This document shows, piece by piece, positions 22,027 through 34,069 of a DNA stretch of 64,000 nt. The stretch lies in assembly GCA_027919835.1 (NCBI GenBank), contig JANVFP010000001.1, positions 1,612,001 through 1,676,000 of the forward strand, given 5' to 3'. The notes beneath the pieces were generated by a model that was not told where the DNA came from, made no database searches, and worked only from the letters and a program-made list of their open reading frames with translations. This DNA comes from Lentinula raphanica (lineage: Eukaryota; Basidiomycota; Agaricomycetes; Agaricales; Omphalotaceae). How positions within the stretch are numbered: the stretch's first letter is position 1; every line of letters starts with the position of its first letter. A program made the translations under genes and the position numbers.

Positions 22027-25000
22027 TTATTCTTTATATAAAGTTTTATAAGTATATATACTACTCCAATTATTAACTAAAAAATGTGTAGCTTTATCAA
22101 GAACATTAGAAGAAGTCCAGTTACTACTATCAGAACTGTTTTTATCATAGCGTGGCATAAGCATACAACTCTGTCTAATATTAGAGAGAGGAATGATAGA
22201 CCAAGGAACAACACCTTCTATCAAAGGTAATTTATGAACAGAAGTCATATTGTGAGAGTTCTGCTCAATAATGGATAGAGAAGGAGGACTATACCACTCT
22301 ATGTAAGCCAAAACAGAAGGTGGCCACCAGGAAGGAACAGAACTTTTATGAGATCCTATAAGGTTAAGCTGAGAGGGCAGTCGAAAGAGTACCTTTACTC
22401 TACCAATTCTGGTACCTGAAAAGCTTGTAGCTCCAGCTGAATCTCCTGTAAGAACAACCACTGTATCGAATCTTCCACCTCTCAAAGGACTGGCTTTGAC
22501 TACATCCTTTAAGATATTGTCTTCATCTAGTGTTTCAGGAGAAAATTTGAAAGAATAATAGACGTCCAGATTGTCAAAAGGCAACCTCTTATATAGAGCT
22601 CCTTCAACTTCTTGTCTTGTAGAGCCTGGTTTGAGCATTGCAAGATAACGCTTCAGGTTTAGGGAAAACATAGGGACCTGATGACCTAGCTCTATAGAAG
22701 ATAGAGCCTTGGCAGGGGAAGTAGGTTCTTTAGGCAAGAATATACGTGATGAAGATGGGAAGGAGGTAGAGGTAGAGGTAGAGTTCAATGGAGTAGTGGC
22801 AATACTGTGGATCCTCTGTTGTTCCAGTATCCAAGACAGTTCTTTATTGAAAGTTTGAACATTCTCTTGTCTTGCAAGCCATTTCGTCATCTGAGGAAAT
22901 TCCTCCCTCTTGTTCGAAGCCCTCCATCCTTTCTTGGCAAAGTCTATGTGAAGGCGCTCGAACATCTCTGTGTTGTAGTTGTCGGTGCAGCCAAAAAATC
23001 TAATCATATCAACGTAGTGTTGAAGTGAATGAAACTTGGGAATATTAAGATCGTCATGCACACCAACGTCTATGAAGGAGGACTTCTTTTCATGCCAGAG
23101 ATTAAGAGCATCGGTCATATAGGAAAGGGTGTCGTCGTCATGAGTAGTATATTGAGCAAGATAGATGAAATCCAAGATGGCTCTAACAGCAGTCAGGGCT
23201 TGTCTTGGCATGTCTGAACCAACAAGGCAGCCCAAAAGAATTTTTCCCATATTCTTTCGCTCTGTACCAGATATTTGGGAAAGAGCAGTGATACCATTCT
23301 TGAAATGACGTACACCAAAACTTGGAGGAAGGCAACGTATACGGCGATCTAGTTCTTTGCTTCCTAAGACATCCTGGCACCAAGAAATCAGATGCTTCAA
23401 GACGCCCTGGTATAGCTGATGAAGAACATCTGGTGTTATACTGAAATGAATATCTGTGAAGGGGAGATCCTGCCAGAAGGGACGGTACACATAGCCCGAA
23501 ACTTCTCTCTCCATACAGAAGGTGAAGTACTGAGAAGAAGACGATGTGCAACCTCTAGCTTCAGTCATAACTTGGAGAGTCCATTCCTGAGTTCTCCTAG
23601 GAAAACGTTCAGAGCTGTTCAGCTCTGTAGAGCTTACTTGGCATTTGGGACAGGTGCCGTATTTAGAACAAGTCACTAGACATTGCTCTGGGAAGTCTCC
23701 AACGTAGCTGGCTAGAATAGGATGGACCCTTCTAATAGCACCATCACCGCTAGAGAGTTCCACCCCATTTCTTCCTGCCTCAATCAAGGGAGAGAATACG
23801 ATTCTCATAGCCTCATGAAAAAGGCGCTGATATCGTGAGCTTAATTCTCTTTTGGTAAGAGAAGACTTTGGAAGTTTATCGACAGGGAGGTAGGCAAGAA
23901 GGATACACGCTTGCTGTGTAGGTTTACGTCTCAGAGCTTTAGGTATATTACCCAGAGTGAGATACACTGGATAAGCCTGCTTGCTGCCAGAGAACTGGGT
24001 AAGCTGCGTCTTGTCTGTAGCTATAATGAGAGGGGCTACTGTGGACCCTTCGGGAAGGAGATTCTGTAACAGCTCTAGCTTAGCACAGAGAGAAGTCTTA
24101 CAACCTCACTAACGCACCTGAGTGAACTGCCACCACTTTCCTTCCCACATCTCTGAGTAGACTCTTTTTGTCTTATGTCTGTCCTGAAAAATCTTCTTGG
24201 GCCGATACACCAGATGGTCGGCAAGAGCAGGATCCCCCCAGAGGCTTTGAACGCATTCCAGAATATCTCTATGCCTGAGAATGAAGTCGTCCATGGGTTG
24301 ATCCTTGAACCTCAATTTTTTGACTTTCCATTCCCCCGCTCTGGGTCTCAAGGAGTCAATCTTCTTGTGAAGGCCAGCTATATTGTTATAAGATAAACCC
24401 AATCTGTCCGTAACCTAGAAAGTGGATTAGTGAGAGAATAAAAGGTAAGATATCGACACATACACCAGGAATCGATAGCAATCGATCAAGACATTTGTGG
24501 CCTATACCATCTTTCACTACCCATTCAGCAATTCTCCAATCCATCTCAGAGGCAAACGGTGCAAATGCTGAATCAGGAAGAGGGGAAGAACCATCCATTG
24601 GATCGTCTAGGTCCGTATTATGAGCTAGGCGCCAACGAGCCTGCAAAGAAGAGTCCATCCGTATGATCCTTCCAGCCTCTAGGTTTTCTTCTACCACTCT
24701 CTCCAAGGAGTCTTCATCGTCATCTAAAGTTCGAATCTTGGCTCCAAGCTGTCTCTCCAAGAGGGCATTGCGAGAAGCAGTAGTATTAGGTCCAGGACCA
24801 GCTTCTCCCAGCTCAGGCTCTCTTTCTACTTGGATGAAGTGGAACAGATCGTTCTCCTCTTCAAGTTCTTGCAATAGATCTGCAGTTTCCTCTGGAAGAA
24901 GTAGATCCTCCTCATCTCTTGCCATCGCCTCCTTTTCCTCCCACTCCGATTGGAGAACCTGATCCAGAGCAGCAGTCTTTTCAAAACTCCTATACCACAG

Positions 25001-25081
25001 ACAGTTCTTGGCCTGAGATAGATGCATGTTGAGAGATTTTTGAGTGTCAAACACTCTTCCACAGTTTGCTGGACACTCCAT
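22027..25081 (-). CDS. Plavaka-family transposase
   Basis: Three exons join in phase 0 to about 983 residues: 25081-24464, 24414-24118 and 24063-22027, with 49- and 54-bp introns (GTATGT...TAG, GTGCGT...CAG). The N-terminus has a zinc-finger-like CPANCGRVFDTQKSLNMHL, typical of this family, then an acidic linker. The core has ATDKTQLTQFSGSKQAYPVY, a CPKC zinc pair, ITPDVLHQLYQGVLKHL, and IPKFHSLQHYVDMI followed by YNTEMFERLH, all recognisable Plavaka blocks containing likely DDE acidic residues. The C-terminal domain ends with SSNVLDKATHFLVN. No stop or frameshift is seen. It should cut at CATCAGG ends of this element and of the MITEs. It is transcribed away from the cargo genes. Confidence 0.88.
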
Positions 25082-27607
25082 AGCTAAAGCGCGATAACGG
25101 TTACGATCAAGTATCGATGATTACTAAGCTTCTGAGCCCAGCACTTTAACGCTCAAAAGCGTCTGAGCGCTAACTTCAGACAAGGCCCTAAGGAAGCTTC
25201 ATCTATCCCTTAGCATACTCTAAATAGTACAAGGCAGACTAGCTGAATGAGAAGTAGTAGAATTCCAAAAGTCAATGTACTATGAGACCCAAAGTAGTGG
25301 AAGGTACAGGAGACACGGAATTTCCAAATATCCCAGCATCCCCTCCTCCCACTACTAGACAAGCTCCAGCTCCCGCCCTTGGAAGAATTACAAGCCGCGA
25401 TCAGATGAGTTCATCCCCAGAGACAGTCGAGGATAACGTTGAGAGCGGGACTCAAGGTGGCAGCGCAGGAGGAGGATGAGCTGGGGTTTGCGAAATCTGT
25501 TGATCCTGATAGCGAAGACCCTGATTCGGCGGTACTGCTGCTGCTGCTGTGGGTGCTGCTGGGGGTTGTTACACCAAATACTCTTCAACGGGTTATGACT
25601 AGGATAGAGGGGCTTTGGAGAGGTAGAAGGATTCTGGAGCTTGTACAGGTTGAGGCCCGGGTGAGGCACTTTGGAGTCAAAGAGGGAAGCCCAGGCGAAA
25701 ACGATGAAGAAGAGTACATGGCGGCATGTACCTAGCAAGCACGAAACGTAACATAACTTGAGTCCCAATCCCGCGAGTGACAAGAGCGACAAAAGAGATT
25801 CGTCTCGGGTAACCGGATTGCTTCTGACAACGACGGAAGCACGTTCGTTGTCAGAAGCACGTTGAACCCCTCTCTCCCCAGTTCGCGTGTGTCGCGGTCG
25901 AACGAGAGGGAGGGACAGACGTGTGCGCCGGCGAGGATTTTTTGGGAGAGCTGGGTGCTGGGTATAGAGATGGGGGAGTTGTGGGGTTTTGCAAGGGAGT
26001 CTCGCCGTTTTCTCATAGGGAGAGTGTGCCTGTTGATCGTGAGCAGTGAGAAGTGAGAAGTGGGACGTATCAGAAGGGTGAAATACAACGGACCCAACGC
26101 TTCGATCAAGTTCTTGTCCTCGGGCTTAGTACGCGCCCTCGAATCCATATCACGACCAGATCCAGTTGAAGGCGGCGGAGGAGGAAGAGGAGGAGCGCTG
26201 CCAGGGGATGAAGTCGATGAAGTCCCCGGAGGAGAGGGACTGGCGTTCAGGAACTGCATGAGGGAATTAGAGTTCAAGCAGTTCAGGACGGAGTAGCGGA
26301 TGTTCATCTTTTGCTGAGAGTTGAGTTGGGTGTGAGCACTTCGAAATGCGCTTTCTAGTTCGCATATTCGCGAGCAGTTCGCGTATTCGTGAGCAGTTCT
26401 GCGATGAAGAAAATCCGTTTGACGACCAAGGCATAGATGGAATCCACAACGATAAGAAACTTACTCGATGGCGTTCTAACTTGGAGGTCGACGGGGAAGA
26501 GGGAGGAGGAGGAGGGGAGGTCAGAGGAGGAGGGCCGCGTATGATGTCGATGCGTGTTGTGATACCCTCGATAAGAGGGGTAGTGGGAGGAAGAGGAGAT
26601 AGGGAACCTTCCACCCCTTGTACTCCATCAACCCAATTTGCTCAAACGGCTCAAACGCCGTCTCAACGATGACGAAGACACCCTGCACGATATCATTCTG
26701 ACCCTCTTCAAACCCAGCAACCTAACCTCAAACCTAATACTCCGTTTCTTCCTCCACAAGTCACCATCGGTTTCTTCTCTCATTGTCAACCACCATAAGA
26801 AGGGCGATAATGAACATTGAAGAGGATGGAGAGGAAGATGACTCGAGGTGGAGAATCTTGGTGTCGACGAAGGTTTGAGTATGAAGGACAAGGGTGGATA
26901 AGATGAACCCATGTTTGAGCTCGAGGATTAACGCGAAAGCATTGACGCTGAGCATTCTGCGGATCTGAACGTTTAAGCGTCGAACGGGCGTAGGAGCAAA
27001 TATAGAAGACTCACGTTTTACGTTCTATCATTGTAGAGGCCCGTTTTCGACTTCGAAACCTCTACCCTGAACTCCTCTCCTCCTCCTATTCCTCCAAATA
27101 TCTCGTATTTCTCTTCATCGACGCCTTTTCTCATCTCTCCATTCCGTTTGATTGAGGGCTTTGTCGACGATGCGTCAAAAGGTCGACGTCTATGAAGATG
27201 ATGGAAACGGTTCGGGTATTCGACACGTAAAGGGTGAACCTCATAAGTGGGAGATGATGGTGATGTTCAAAAACTAGAGAAGAAAGAGGTGAGCTGTCTC
27301 ATCGATGAACGAGCGACGGTCAAGAAAACTCACCGGAGTAGGAGATGAAGACGAAGATAAAGATCGGATAGCGTCGAAGGAGCGGTGCGTGAGTTCTGAG
27401 AGCATCGGATAGCGTCGAATGAGCGGTGCGTGAGAGAGGAAGGACCTGCGGGAGGAAAGTTCCTCGAGGGAGGCCGGAACGAGAAGTAGAAACAAGGAGA
27501 AGACAATAAGCGCCAAAAACCAGCAGCACGTGAACGAACTTTTCGTTATCCCCTGCCGTCGTCGTTTCCTTTTCGGGCGACGACCCAACTTTTCTTCCAC
27601 ACCCAAT
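25082..27607. other. Unassigned 2.5 kb between transposase and TET/JBP gene
   Basis: Several medium frames on both strands, none convincing. A minus-strand stretch at about 26390-26100 reads like protein (…SAHTQLNSQQKMNIRYS…, then a Pro-rich run). Plus-strand frames at 25282-25735 are Gly/Leu-rich and driven by CTG/GGA repeats. The segment at 27030-27260 has a plausible plus-strand frame (LRNLYPELLSSSYSSKY). It may hold a fourth, spliced cargo gene, or the divergent promoters of the two flanking genes with leftover repeats. I could not build a gene model. Confidence 0.35.
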
Positions 27608-30600
27608 ATGTCATCCTCTCGCGCCCCGTTCCTGCAGGTTACGGAAGACCAATTGGTCTTTCTTATTAGCTTTCTGACTCAAAACTCGCATCTCTTGCCC
27701 TCTCAGCAACGGGGTCTACCTGCTCACCTCAGCTCCCAACGAAGCTTAGGGGGTACGGCTCGTATAGCCTCTGGTTCCGTTATTCCACCGGATCCTTTTT
27801 CTGAAACGAGGCGTACTCGGCAGGAGGAAGCCGGTCAAGCCTTAGAAGAACGTTTAAGGGATCTGGAACGTAGAGAAAGAGAAGTAGAGCGTAGAGAAAA
27901 AGAGTTAGGGTGGATTTCTGAAGGCAGAGATACCCCTTCTCCCTCCCCCGCTTCTCCTTCAGAAGATTCCCCTGGCCTAGTCACCCCGGACCAATCCCTC
28001 TTGTCTGCCGCAGCTGCCCTTTCTGATCGCCTAGAGGTCGGCGAGGAATCCAACGCTGCCGCTGACCTTTCGGATCGCTTAGAGGTCGGCGAGGAATCTG
28101 ACGCCGACAACCTAACGTTGGTCGGTTCAGATTTCACCGATCAATTCACCGATCAATGGTTTCAAGATCAAGCGGATTCCTACTCTTTCTCTGTAGAGGA
28201 GTGGCTGGCAGACCAAGTAGGCCCAGGGATAGGAGTTTACAAGGATCAGGTAAAGATTTTTCCTAAGGGAGTTCTTGGCTGGTTCTAATAGCAAACCCAG
28301 GCCAGCGCAGGAGCTAGGGGTCAAAAGAGGAAGGTTTCAGACGGGCTAAACGTGGATGAGGGACAGGGTGACCGCGTCGAATTCAACGTCGACGGGAATG
28401 CAGTTTCGCGCAGCCAACTCGACCGCCCCAGGGCACCCAATACAGAAGGGGAACAAAACGCTAGCGAAGATGGCGCGTTAATGGCGCATGCCCCGAATGG
28501 CCCTGTAGAAGGAGGAGGGGGAGGCCCAGGGAGACCTGCTCGCGCTGGCTGTACCCGGAACGGCCAGAACGCCAGAGCTTCCAAAAAGCGGAAGACCTCT
28601 CATCGAGCTCTTAGCGGAGAGGAGGGTGAGGAGGAGGAGGAGGAGGAGGAGGAGGAGGACTTAGAAGAAGAAGACGAGGAGGAGGAAGAAGGCGCCGAGG
28701 GAGGGAGAAGGGATGGGGAGGTCTCTGGCTGGCTCGTTTCTGATGTTCCTGCAGCTTCCTCAAAAGAAGTCCGTAACGCTGCAACTTTGTTACTGCTGGA
28801 AATAGCGTTAGGGGAAGGAACTCAGGCGGATTCAGACTCCTGCGATAGCTGGATAGAACGACTCCTCCAGGCGATATCCGTTAAGCCTTGGGAGGATGAA
28901 GAGAGAGGCGCGAGTGATAACCTAGTCAACCTCACCAGACTTCTGGGCAGAGTAGAGACTGTAGATGTTGGGATAACTTTCTTGAGAATGATGACGGAAC
29001 TTCTATTCGCTGCCAAAATCAACAGGTGACTCCAATTCTCTTCAAGTACTAGCCTCAAAGTTAAAGACCTTCCTATTACAGCATTTTACACCACAAAAGA
29101 ATAAGCCTGAACGAGTTGGGTAGAGTTGAAAAAAGCAGTCTTCGACCGGTATTGGGGAGTTTAATGAAAAACGAGAACGTTACTCTGCGTTCGCTGCTCA
29201 GTTGGTATAGCGCTGGATCTAGATGGGGTAGGCTGGCAGCAGGAGGTCTGTTACATCCTCTGACTAGCCGTATACTATAACTGAACCTACCTCAGGAACT
29301 GTCTACCTTCTTATGATCATAGCTAGAAAGCCAGGTTTAGCTTCGAAGCTCAAAGGATCCAGAGTAACCTCTACTACTATCATAGAACTCAGCAATCTTC
29401 TACGTTTTCCCCCTAACCTTTGTGAGAGTTTGCTTTCATCCATGGAGCGAAGGGGTGCTGATTATGTTTAGATATTCAAGAAGCAATAAGATGCAGTATC
29501 GTTCCCTTATTGATCAAGCTGGCCAGTCAAATTCCCTTGGAGGTACCTACCTTATTTCACAAGAAAGTTCGAGACTACTACGATATTCCGAAAATATTGG
29601 TTTGTCGAAATCTAAAGCAAAGTGATAATTACTACGATAGATTCTTTCAACAGTGAGTTTTCTTCTACACCTGCCTGTAACACCTTCTAATAAGATTTAG
29701 CACCGCGACTCCTTTGCCACGCCAATACGTCTGGTGGCAGGAGCTACTAGAAACTGTCATCCCTGCTGAACTCGAACGTTATTCTCTACATCAAATGACT
29801 AGGAACTATCTTGGCTCTTCATGGGATGAAGGTGACTCTGATAGCGAAAACGACTCGGAAGATCTTTACCTCCAATGTGATTTTCCTATTTTTGTCAACA
29901 ACATCGACTCTCAGGAGGAAGTGGAAGTGTTGTTCTCCACATTTTGTTACGAAAGTAGGAAAAATCCTTTTCCTAAGGGTGTTGGCCGCCAAAGTTGGAC
30001 GGAGGAACACAGGGAAAGAGCTGAAGAGGGGATCCAAATACTAACTCTAGAAGAATTGGCTGTCGGAGTAGGTGCCTTCTACTCTCAGGTTTAGTTTGTA
30101 TTGACCTCATGTCTTTAGATGCGTGAAAGATACTACGATGATAAAGAAGAGAGTTCTAAACCTGGTCGTTTAAAGAATAGTCAAAAATGGCTCAGAGTAT
30201 CTAACGCTTTGATCAAAGGGTAGGATAATCCTTTACCTCTAGCTATCCTTTCTAATACTCTTGTACCTTGTAGAAGGGAGATTAGCGTTCTGGATGCTCA
30301 AAGAAAATTGCTGTTTTATACCAACGGAACTTTGAGCATGGCAGAGCGCAGTAGGCTTCTTACTTCACTGATGATGTTCTTTGGAACTCAGCCAGCAGGA
30401 GTCAAGCTTATAGAAAGAACATTTTCGAAGCCTGGAACAAAATTTTTTACAACGTTTCATTTTTCAACGTGGGGAAGATATGGTCAGAAAGTAAGGATTG
30501 TCCTAGACGTATATCTAATGCTAACGTCTAACTTCAAAGGCAAATTCAAAGACCAAAAAAGCTCCTTCGGATGTTCATCCTTTCTTCCTACGTTGTGCTA

Positions 30601-31167
30601 AAGCCAGCAAAACCAATACGTCTCAATTTTTTATGCGCTCTTCCAAGGATCTTCAAACATTTGCTGAAGAATATCATCTATTATGTGAAGTGTTAGGGGA
30701 GGTTTTACAAAAAATAGTATCCAGGGTAAAGCTTTTTGCGCATATCCTCTTGTTTCTTGAGTTGATATTTTCGTTAGGCCCTAGGCTTATTTCCAAAAGA
30801 CTTCAAAGAAGTTGAAGCCAACGTGGATATTTTTCCTCTAAACGACAGTTCTCCTGTTAAGCCCTTTACAAGCTTTGTTCTTAACATCAATGTGGAGACT
30901 GTTGCTCACAAAGATAACGGGGATAACAATCTTTGCATCGTTCTGGACTTAGGAGAACACACAGGAGGAGGACTGTGTCTGTTCGAGCCTCGTATTGTGT
31001 TAGATTTGATGCACGGGGATTGGGTTATTTTTCCTTCCAGGTTCTTGACTCATTTCAACTTGAAGTATGAAGGTATCAGATGTTCGGCTGTTATTCATTC
31101 AGACAAGGACGGTATATCCTATCAGAACGACGGTAATGGCTGGGACGGTAATATGTATGTTTTGTAA
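27608..31167 (+). CDS. TET/JBP-type 2-oxoglutarate/Fe(II) dioxygenase (Plavaka cargo)
   Basis: Exons supported by splice signals: 27608-28249, 28301-29025, 29082-29245, from 29295, and later ones to the last exon ending 31167. The junction near 29470 is not resolved (a 1-base phase conflict). N-terminal features: a charged coiled-coil-like run (about residues 80-104), a duplicated LSDRLEVGEES, a basic QKRK motif at the start of exon 2 and a long Glu-rich tract (28620-28700). The conserved helical domain ends FAAKINR. The C-terminal double-stranded beta-helix has the iron ligands H-K-D (His codon 30907, Asp 30913) and the distal His (31051, in THFNL), the glycine motif GGGLCLFEP, and the 2-oxoglutarate Arg (31078, in GIRCS). 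TET/JBP enzymes oxidise 5-methylpyrimidines in DNA. All key residues are present, so activity is plausible. The stop lies 110 bp before the DUF6532 gene. Confidence 0.8.
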
Positions 31168-31277
31168 TCACTTGTCTTACATAATTATTTTTTGTTGAAA
31201 GACCTTCTCATGAGCGCTTGAGCGCCTTTAACCTTCTTTTCTCACCTCATCTTCTCTTCTTAGTCTTTCTATTTTCT

Positions 31278-33275
31278 ATGGCAAATAACAAGAAGTCTAG
31301 TGCCCCGGTTCCTAGTAGAAGTACACGTTCCTCTACTTCTGCTACTACCAGGTCTACCAGGTCTTCCACTGTCTCGTCTGCTACTGGGAAATCCTCCTCT
31401 GCTGTTACCGCTTCTTCTAAAAGTAATACAAAGTCTAAAGCTGCAAACGTCAAGAACAGAGGCGCATCTCCTGCTCCCTCCAGCACCCGCCTATCCCGCC
31501 CACCCCTGGGACCCAGAGCTGCTGAGTATGTAAAGCTTCAGGCTCAACGTTCTGAAGAGGAAAAGAGAAAGAAAGGTAGCTTCTTCTCCTACTTATATAT
31601 TATATATTGATAAAAATTTCTTTTAGATATACGCGAAAAAGTGAAGGCGGTCAAAGCTTCGGAGGAAGCTGATATGAGTGAAGAAGAAGAAATCACAGCT
31701 ACTTCTCCTCCTGCAACGTCTGACGTTGACGAAGAAGAATTCAACCAGGTGTTTGGTAAGGGTTCAACATTTGTTACAGTTGATTACGCTTACAGTTCTT
31801 TGTATAGGAAGAGTAGAAGGAGCTGAAGAGGACCATGTCAGCGAATTAGATGAGGATCAAATCATTCCTCAAGAAGATGACGAAGAGGTTGAGGAGTTCC
31901 AAGATATGGAAGTTGATATGCCAGACAATGGGGTACGTTAGGCCATAGTTTCTATAAAGCTAGGATGCCTCACTGATACACATTTAGATCGATGTGGGCA
32001 ACACGCCTCCTACTATGGGTTCAACCTTCTCTTCTCCCTCTAAGAGATCCTCTATTCAAGCAGCTGTGGCTCGTAACAAGCTCCGCCAACGCCTGAATGT
32101 CTCTCCCACAAAGACCCACATCAAACGTTCATATTCTTCTCCGGAAAAACGCAAAGTCTACAAAGTCACTTCAAATATGTTTACTCCACGTACGCGTAAG
32201 CTTGCCGTAGCTGGCAAACGCAACGCTCGTAGGGTATCCACCATCGAAGATGCTTTTCCTTCTGACAAACATGCTTTCTTCCTCGACGTTGCAAGACAAA
32301 CTGCTGCGGAAGAATCTTTAGTGGATGTTTTTGAATCCATCAAGGAAGACACTGACGTTCAAAAATTACTGACTTCCTTTGTATTTTACTTCTTCCCTTT
32401 TCTTTTCTCCTTTACTAACATGTTCATATAGATGGGCTACGCCAGAGGTGGCATGTTTACTTCTCTAGCTAAGAAAGCTAGAGAATTCACAGCAAGTTAC
32501 TACTGTCTTCCTGGAACACGTAAAGCAACGGAGGTCAAGGACATGGTTGATTGGCTTATTAGTGATGGTCACTTCAAATATGGGGGGATCAACGTTGAGG
32601 TAAGTAATAATTTGAGGCTTTATTAACTTCAAGTTCTGATATTCTATCACACTAGAGTCGTACTTTTGACAATAAGAAACCCTTTGAAGCCGACGGCATA
32701 GCTCATCTTCTTAGACTGGAATATTTTGCTACTAAGGGTGGTGCCAATATTGCTGTCTTCAAAGAGATGGTCGCTGCTAAGCGCATCAAAGGACCTACTA
32801 TTGCTTTAATGGTTACTATTGTATGTCTTTTTATCTTTTCTTAAAAATCATCTCTTGAAGATTATACAGCTCGAACACGCACTTATGGAATATTCGGATG
32901 GAACATATCGTAACTCCGAGTTTACTGATTCAGCCCACTCACGGTAAGTCTTACTGTCCATCCATTATAACATCAAACATTAACTGTTTCTAGTTATTAC
33001 CATCATCTATCTTCTTATAAACGAATTGCTGAAGCCGCTCCGACTTGGGCTGATAGGTTTGAGGCTAAACTATTCAATTTAGTTCTGTGAGTATTGATAT
33101 TCCTTTGTTCTATTTATACTCACAACATTTAACGTTCAATAGTAATCAATCCAACAAGACTTTTCTTCTAGATGTTGAAGCTAATGATATGAATGAAGTA
33201 GATCTAGCTGAACTAGAAGCTAGCGCTGTAGCCGCTAGTAATAGTGGAGGTGCCAGCTCTTCTACTGAAGCGTAA
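31278..33275 (+). CDS. DUF6532-type protein (Plavaka cargo)
   Basis: Starts MANNKKSSAP (first Met after a leader). It is made of about nine small exons with 45-60-bp introns (donors such as GTACGT at 31932, GTATTT at 32381, GTAAGT at 32600). The N-terminal half is Ser/Thr/Lys-rich, then acidic, then basic (KRSYSSPEKRKVYK), suggesting a nuclear protein. The C-terminal half has the series ASYYCLPGTRK, HFKYGGINVE, TFDNKKPFEADGI, GPTIALMVTI-LEHALMEYSDG and YYHHLSSYKRI, which I recognise as the fungal DUF6532 pattern of unknown function. It lies directly behind the TET/JBP gene on the same strand. The related minus-strand gene at 37958-39760 has an intron at the equivalent place (before the EHALMEY/EHCLNEW motif). 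Confidence 0.7.
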
Positions 33276-33293
33276 TTATACCCCTGAATCTCT

Positions 33294-33403
33294 TTTCTGA
33301 AATCTTTAAACCACGTTCTTTACCTATATTATATAGTTTGTTTAATGTTTTCTGAAATCTTTAAACCACGTTCTTTACCTATATTATATAGTCTGTTTAA
33401 TGT
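33294..33403. repeat. 55-bp tandem duplication
   Basis: Two nearly identical copies containing CTGAAATCTTTAAACCACG, just downstream of the DUF6532 stop codon and inside the Plavaka right end. Possibly a duplicated 3' end or transposase-binding region. Confidence 0.8.
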
Positions 33404-33620
33404 TATGCTTTAAACCTTGAATAGACCTGAGCAATCTTGAGACACTTTCGTATTAATCTCAGCATAACTAGATTGACTGAGTCTAATTCTAGGCTTACTC
33501 AAGCTAAATCTCGGTTCTCTTGAGTTGGACTGGAGCTGAGCTCCTGTACCGAAGCTGTATCAAGGACAACTTAAGTTAATTCTAAGCTGATGCAGGTTGA
33601 CCCAGGGTTGATGCAGGTTA

Positions 33621-33745
33621 ACTTAGTTTGAACTTAGGCAACTTCAAGTAAACTTAGTTTAAACTTAGGCAACTTCAAGTAAACTTAGTTTAAACTTAGG
33701 CAACTTCAAGTAAACCTAGTTTAAACTTAGGCAACTTAAGGTTAA
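33621..33745. repeat. 31-bp tandem repeat, about 4 copies
   Basis: Units of the form ACTTAGTTTAAACTTAGGCA plus 11 bp, with related CTTAGGCAACTT and GTTAACCT motifs on either side. The position 200-330 bp inside the Plavaka right end suggests subterminal transposase-binding repeats. The left end (21850-22000) has only scattered GGTAACT/GTTAACCTC copies. Confidence 0.8.
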
Positions 33746-34069
33746 ACCTAGGTGATCTAAGATCAACTCAGGTTAACCTGAGGTGAGCCTCAGTCCCTCA
33801 AGTTAACCTCAGGTTAACTCTGAGATTTGAAAAAAGTCAACCTTGGCTCAAGCCACTAGAGAGAATTCATTGACTTATCAGCCCTAAGCCAACTCTATTC
33901 ACTGGGGTCACTTTATAACAGCCTGAGTAGGGGATGTATTTTCCTGATGCAAGGCTTCGTCTGCCAAGGTTGGTCCCCTGTGGCCAGTAGACCTGCTCCC
34001 AAGCCAACAAAACGCGAGCGGGATACTTCCTCTCCTGTCGCGGATGTGGTAAGTCCCTTCATCACGCTT

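Larger units (their letters stand above)
21821..33949. mobile_element. 12.1-kb Plavaka transposon carrying TET/JBP and DUF6532 genes
   Basis: It starts CATCAGGAAAAGGTC and ends GTATTTTCCTGATG, an 11-bp terminal inverted repeat CATCAGGAAAA, with CA on each side as a 2-bp target duplication. It lies inside a coding exon of the 13422 gene. Contents left to right: a short AT-rich left end; a three-exon transposase (minus); about 2.5 kb of unassigned sequence; a TET/JBP dioxygenase gene (plus); a DUF6532 gene (plus); then tandem-repeat-rich right subterminal DNA. The ends and the 2-bp TSD match the small MITEs of the window. Two-bp TSDs fit the CACTA/CMC-like transposons better than the 8-bp TSDs of the KDZ group with which fungal TET/JBP genes are best known to travel. 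Confidence 0.8.

Noticed and set aside
27274..27606. Minus-strand 110-codon ORF with a hydrophobic stretch upstream of the first TET/JBP gene
   Set aside because: It overlaps the likely promoter/leader, starts opposite the TET/JBP start and has no supporting splice or motif evidence.
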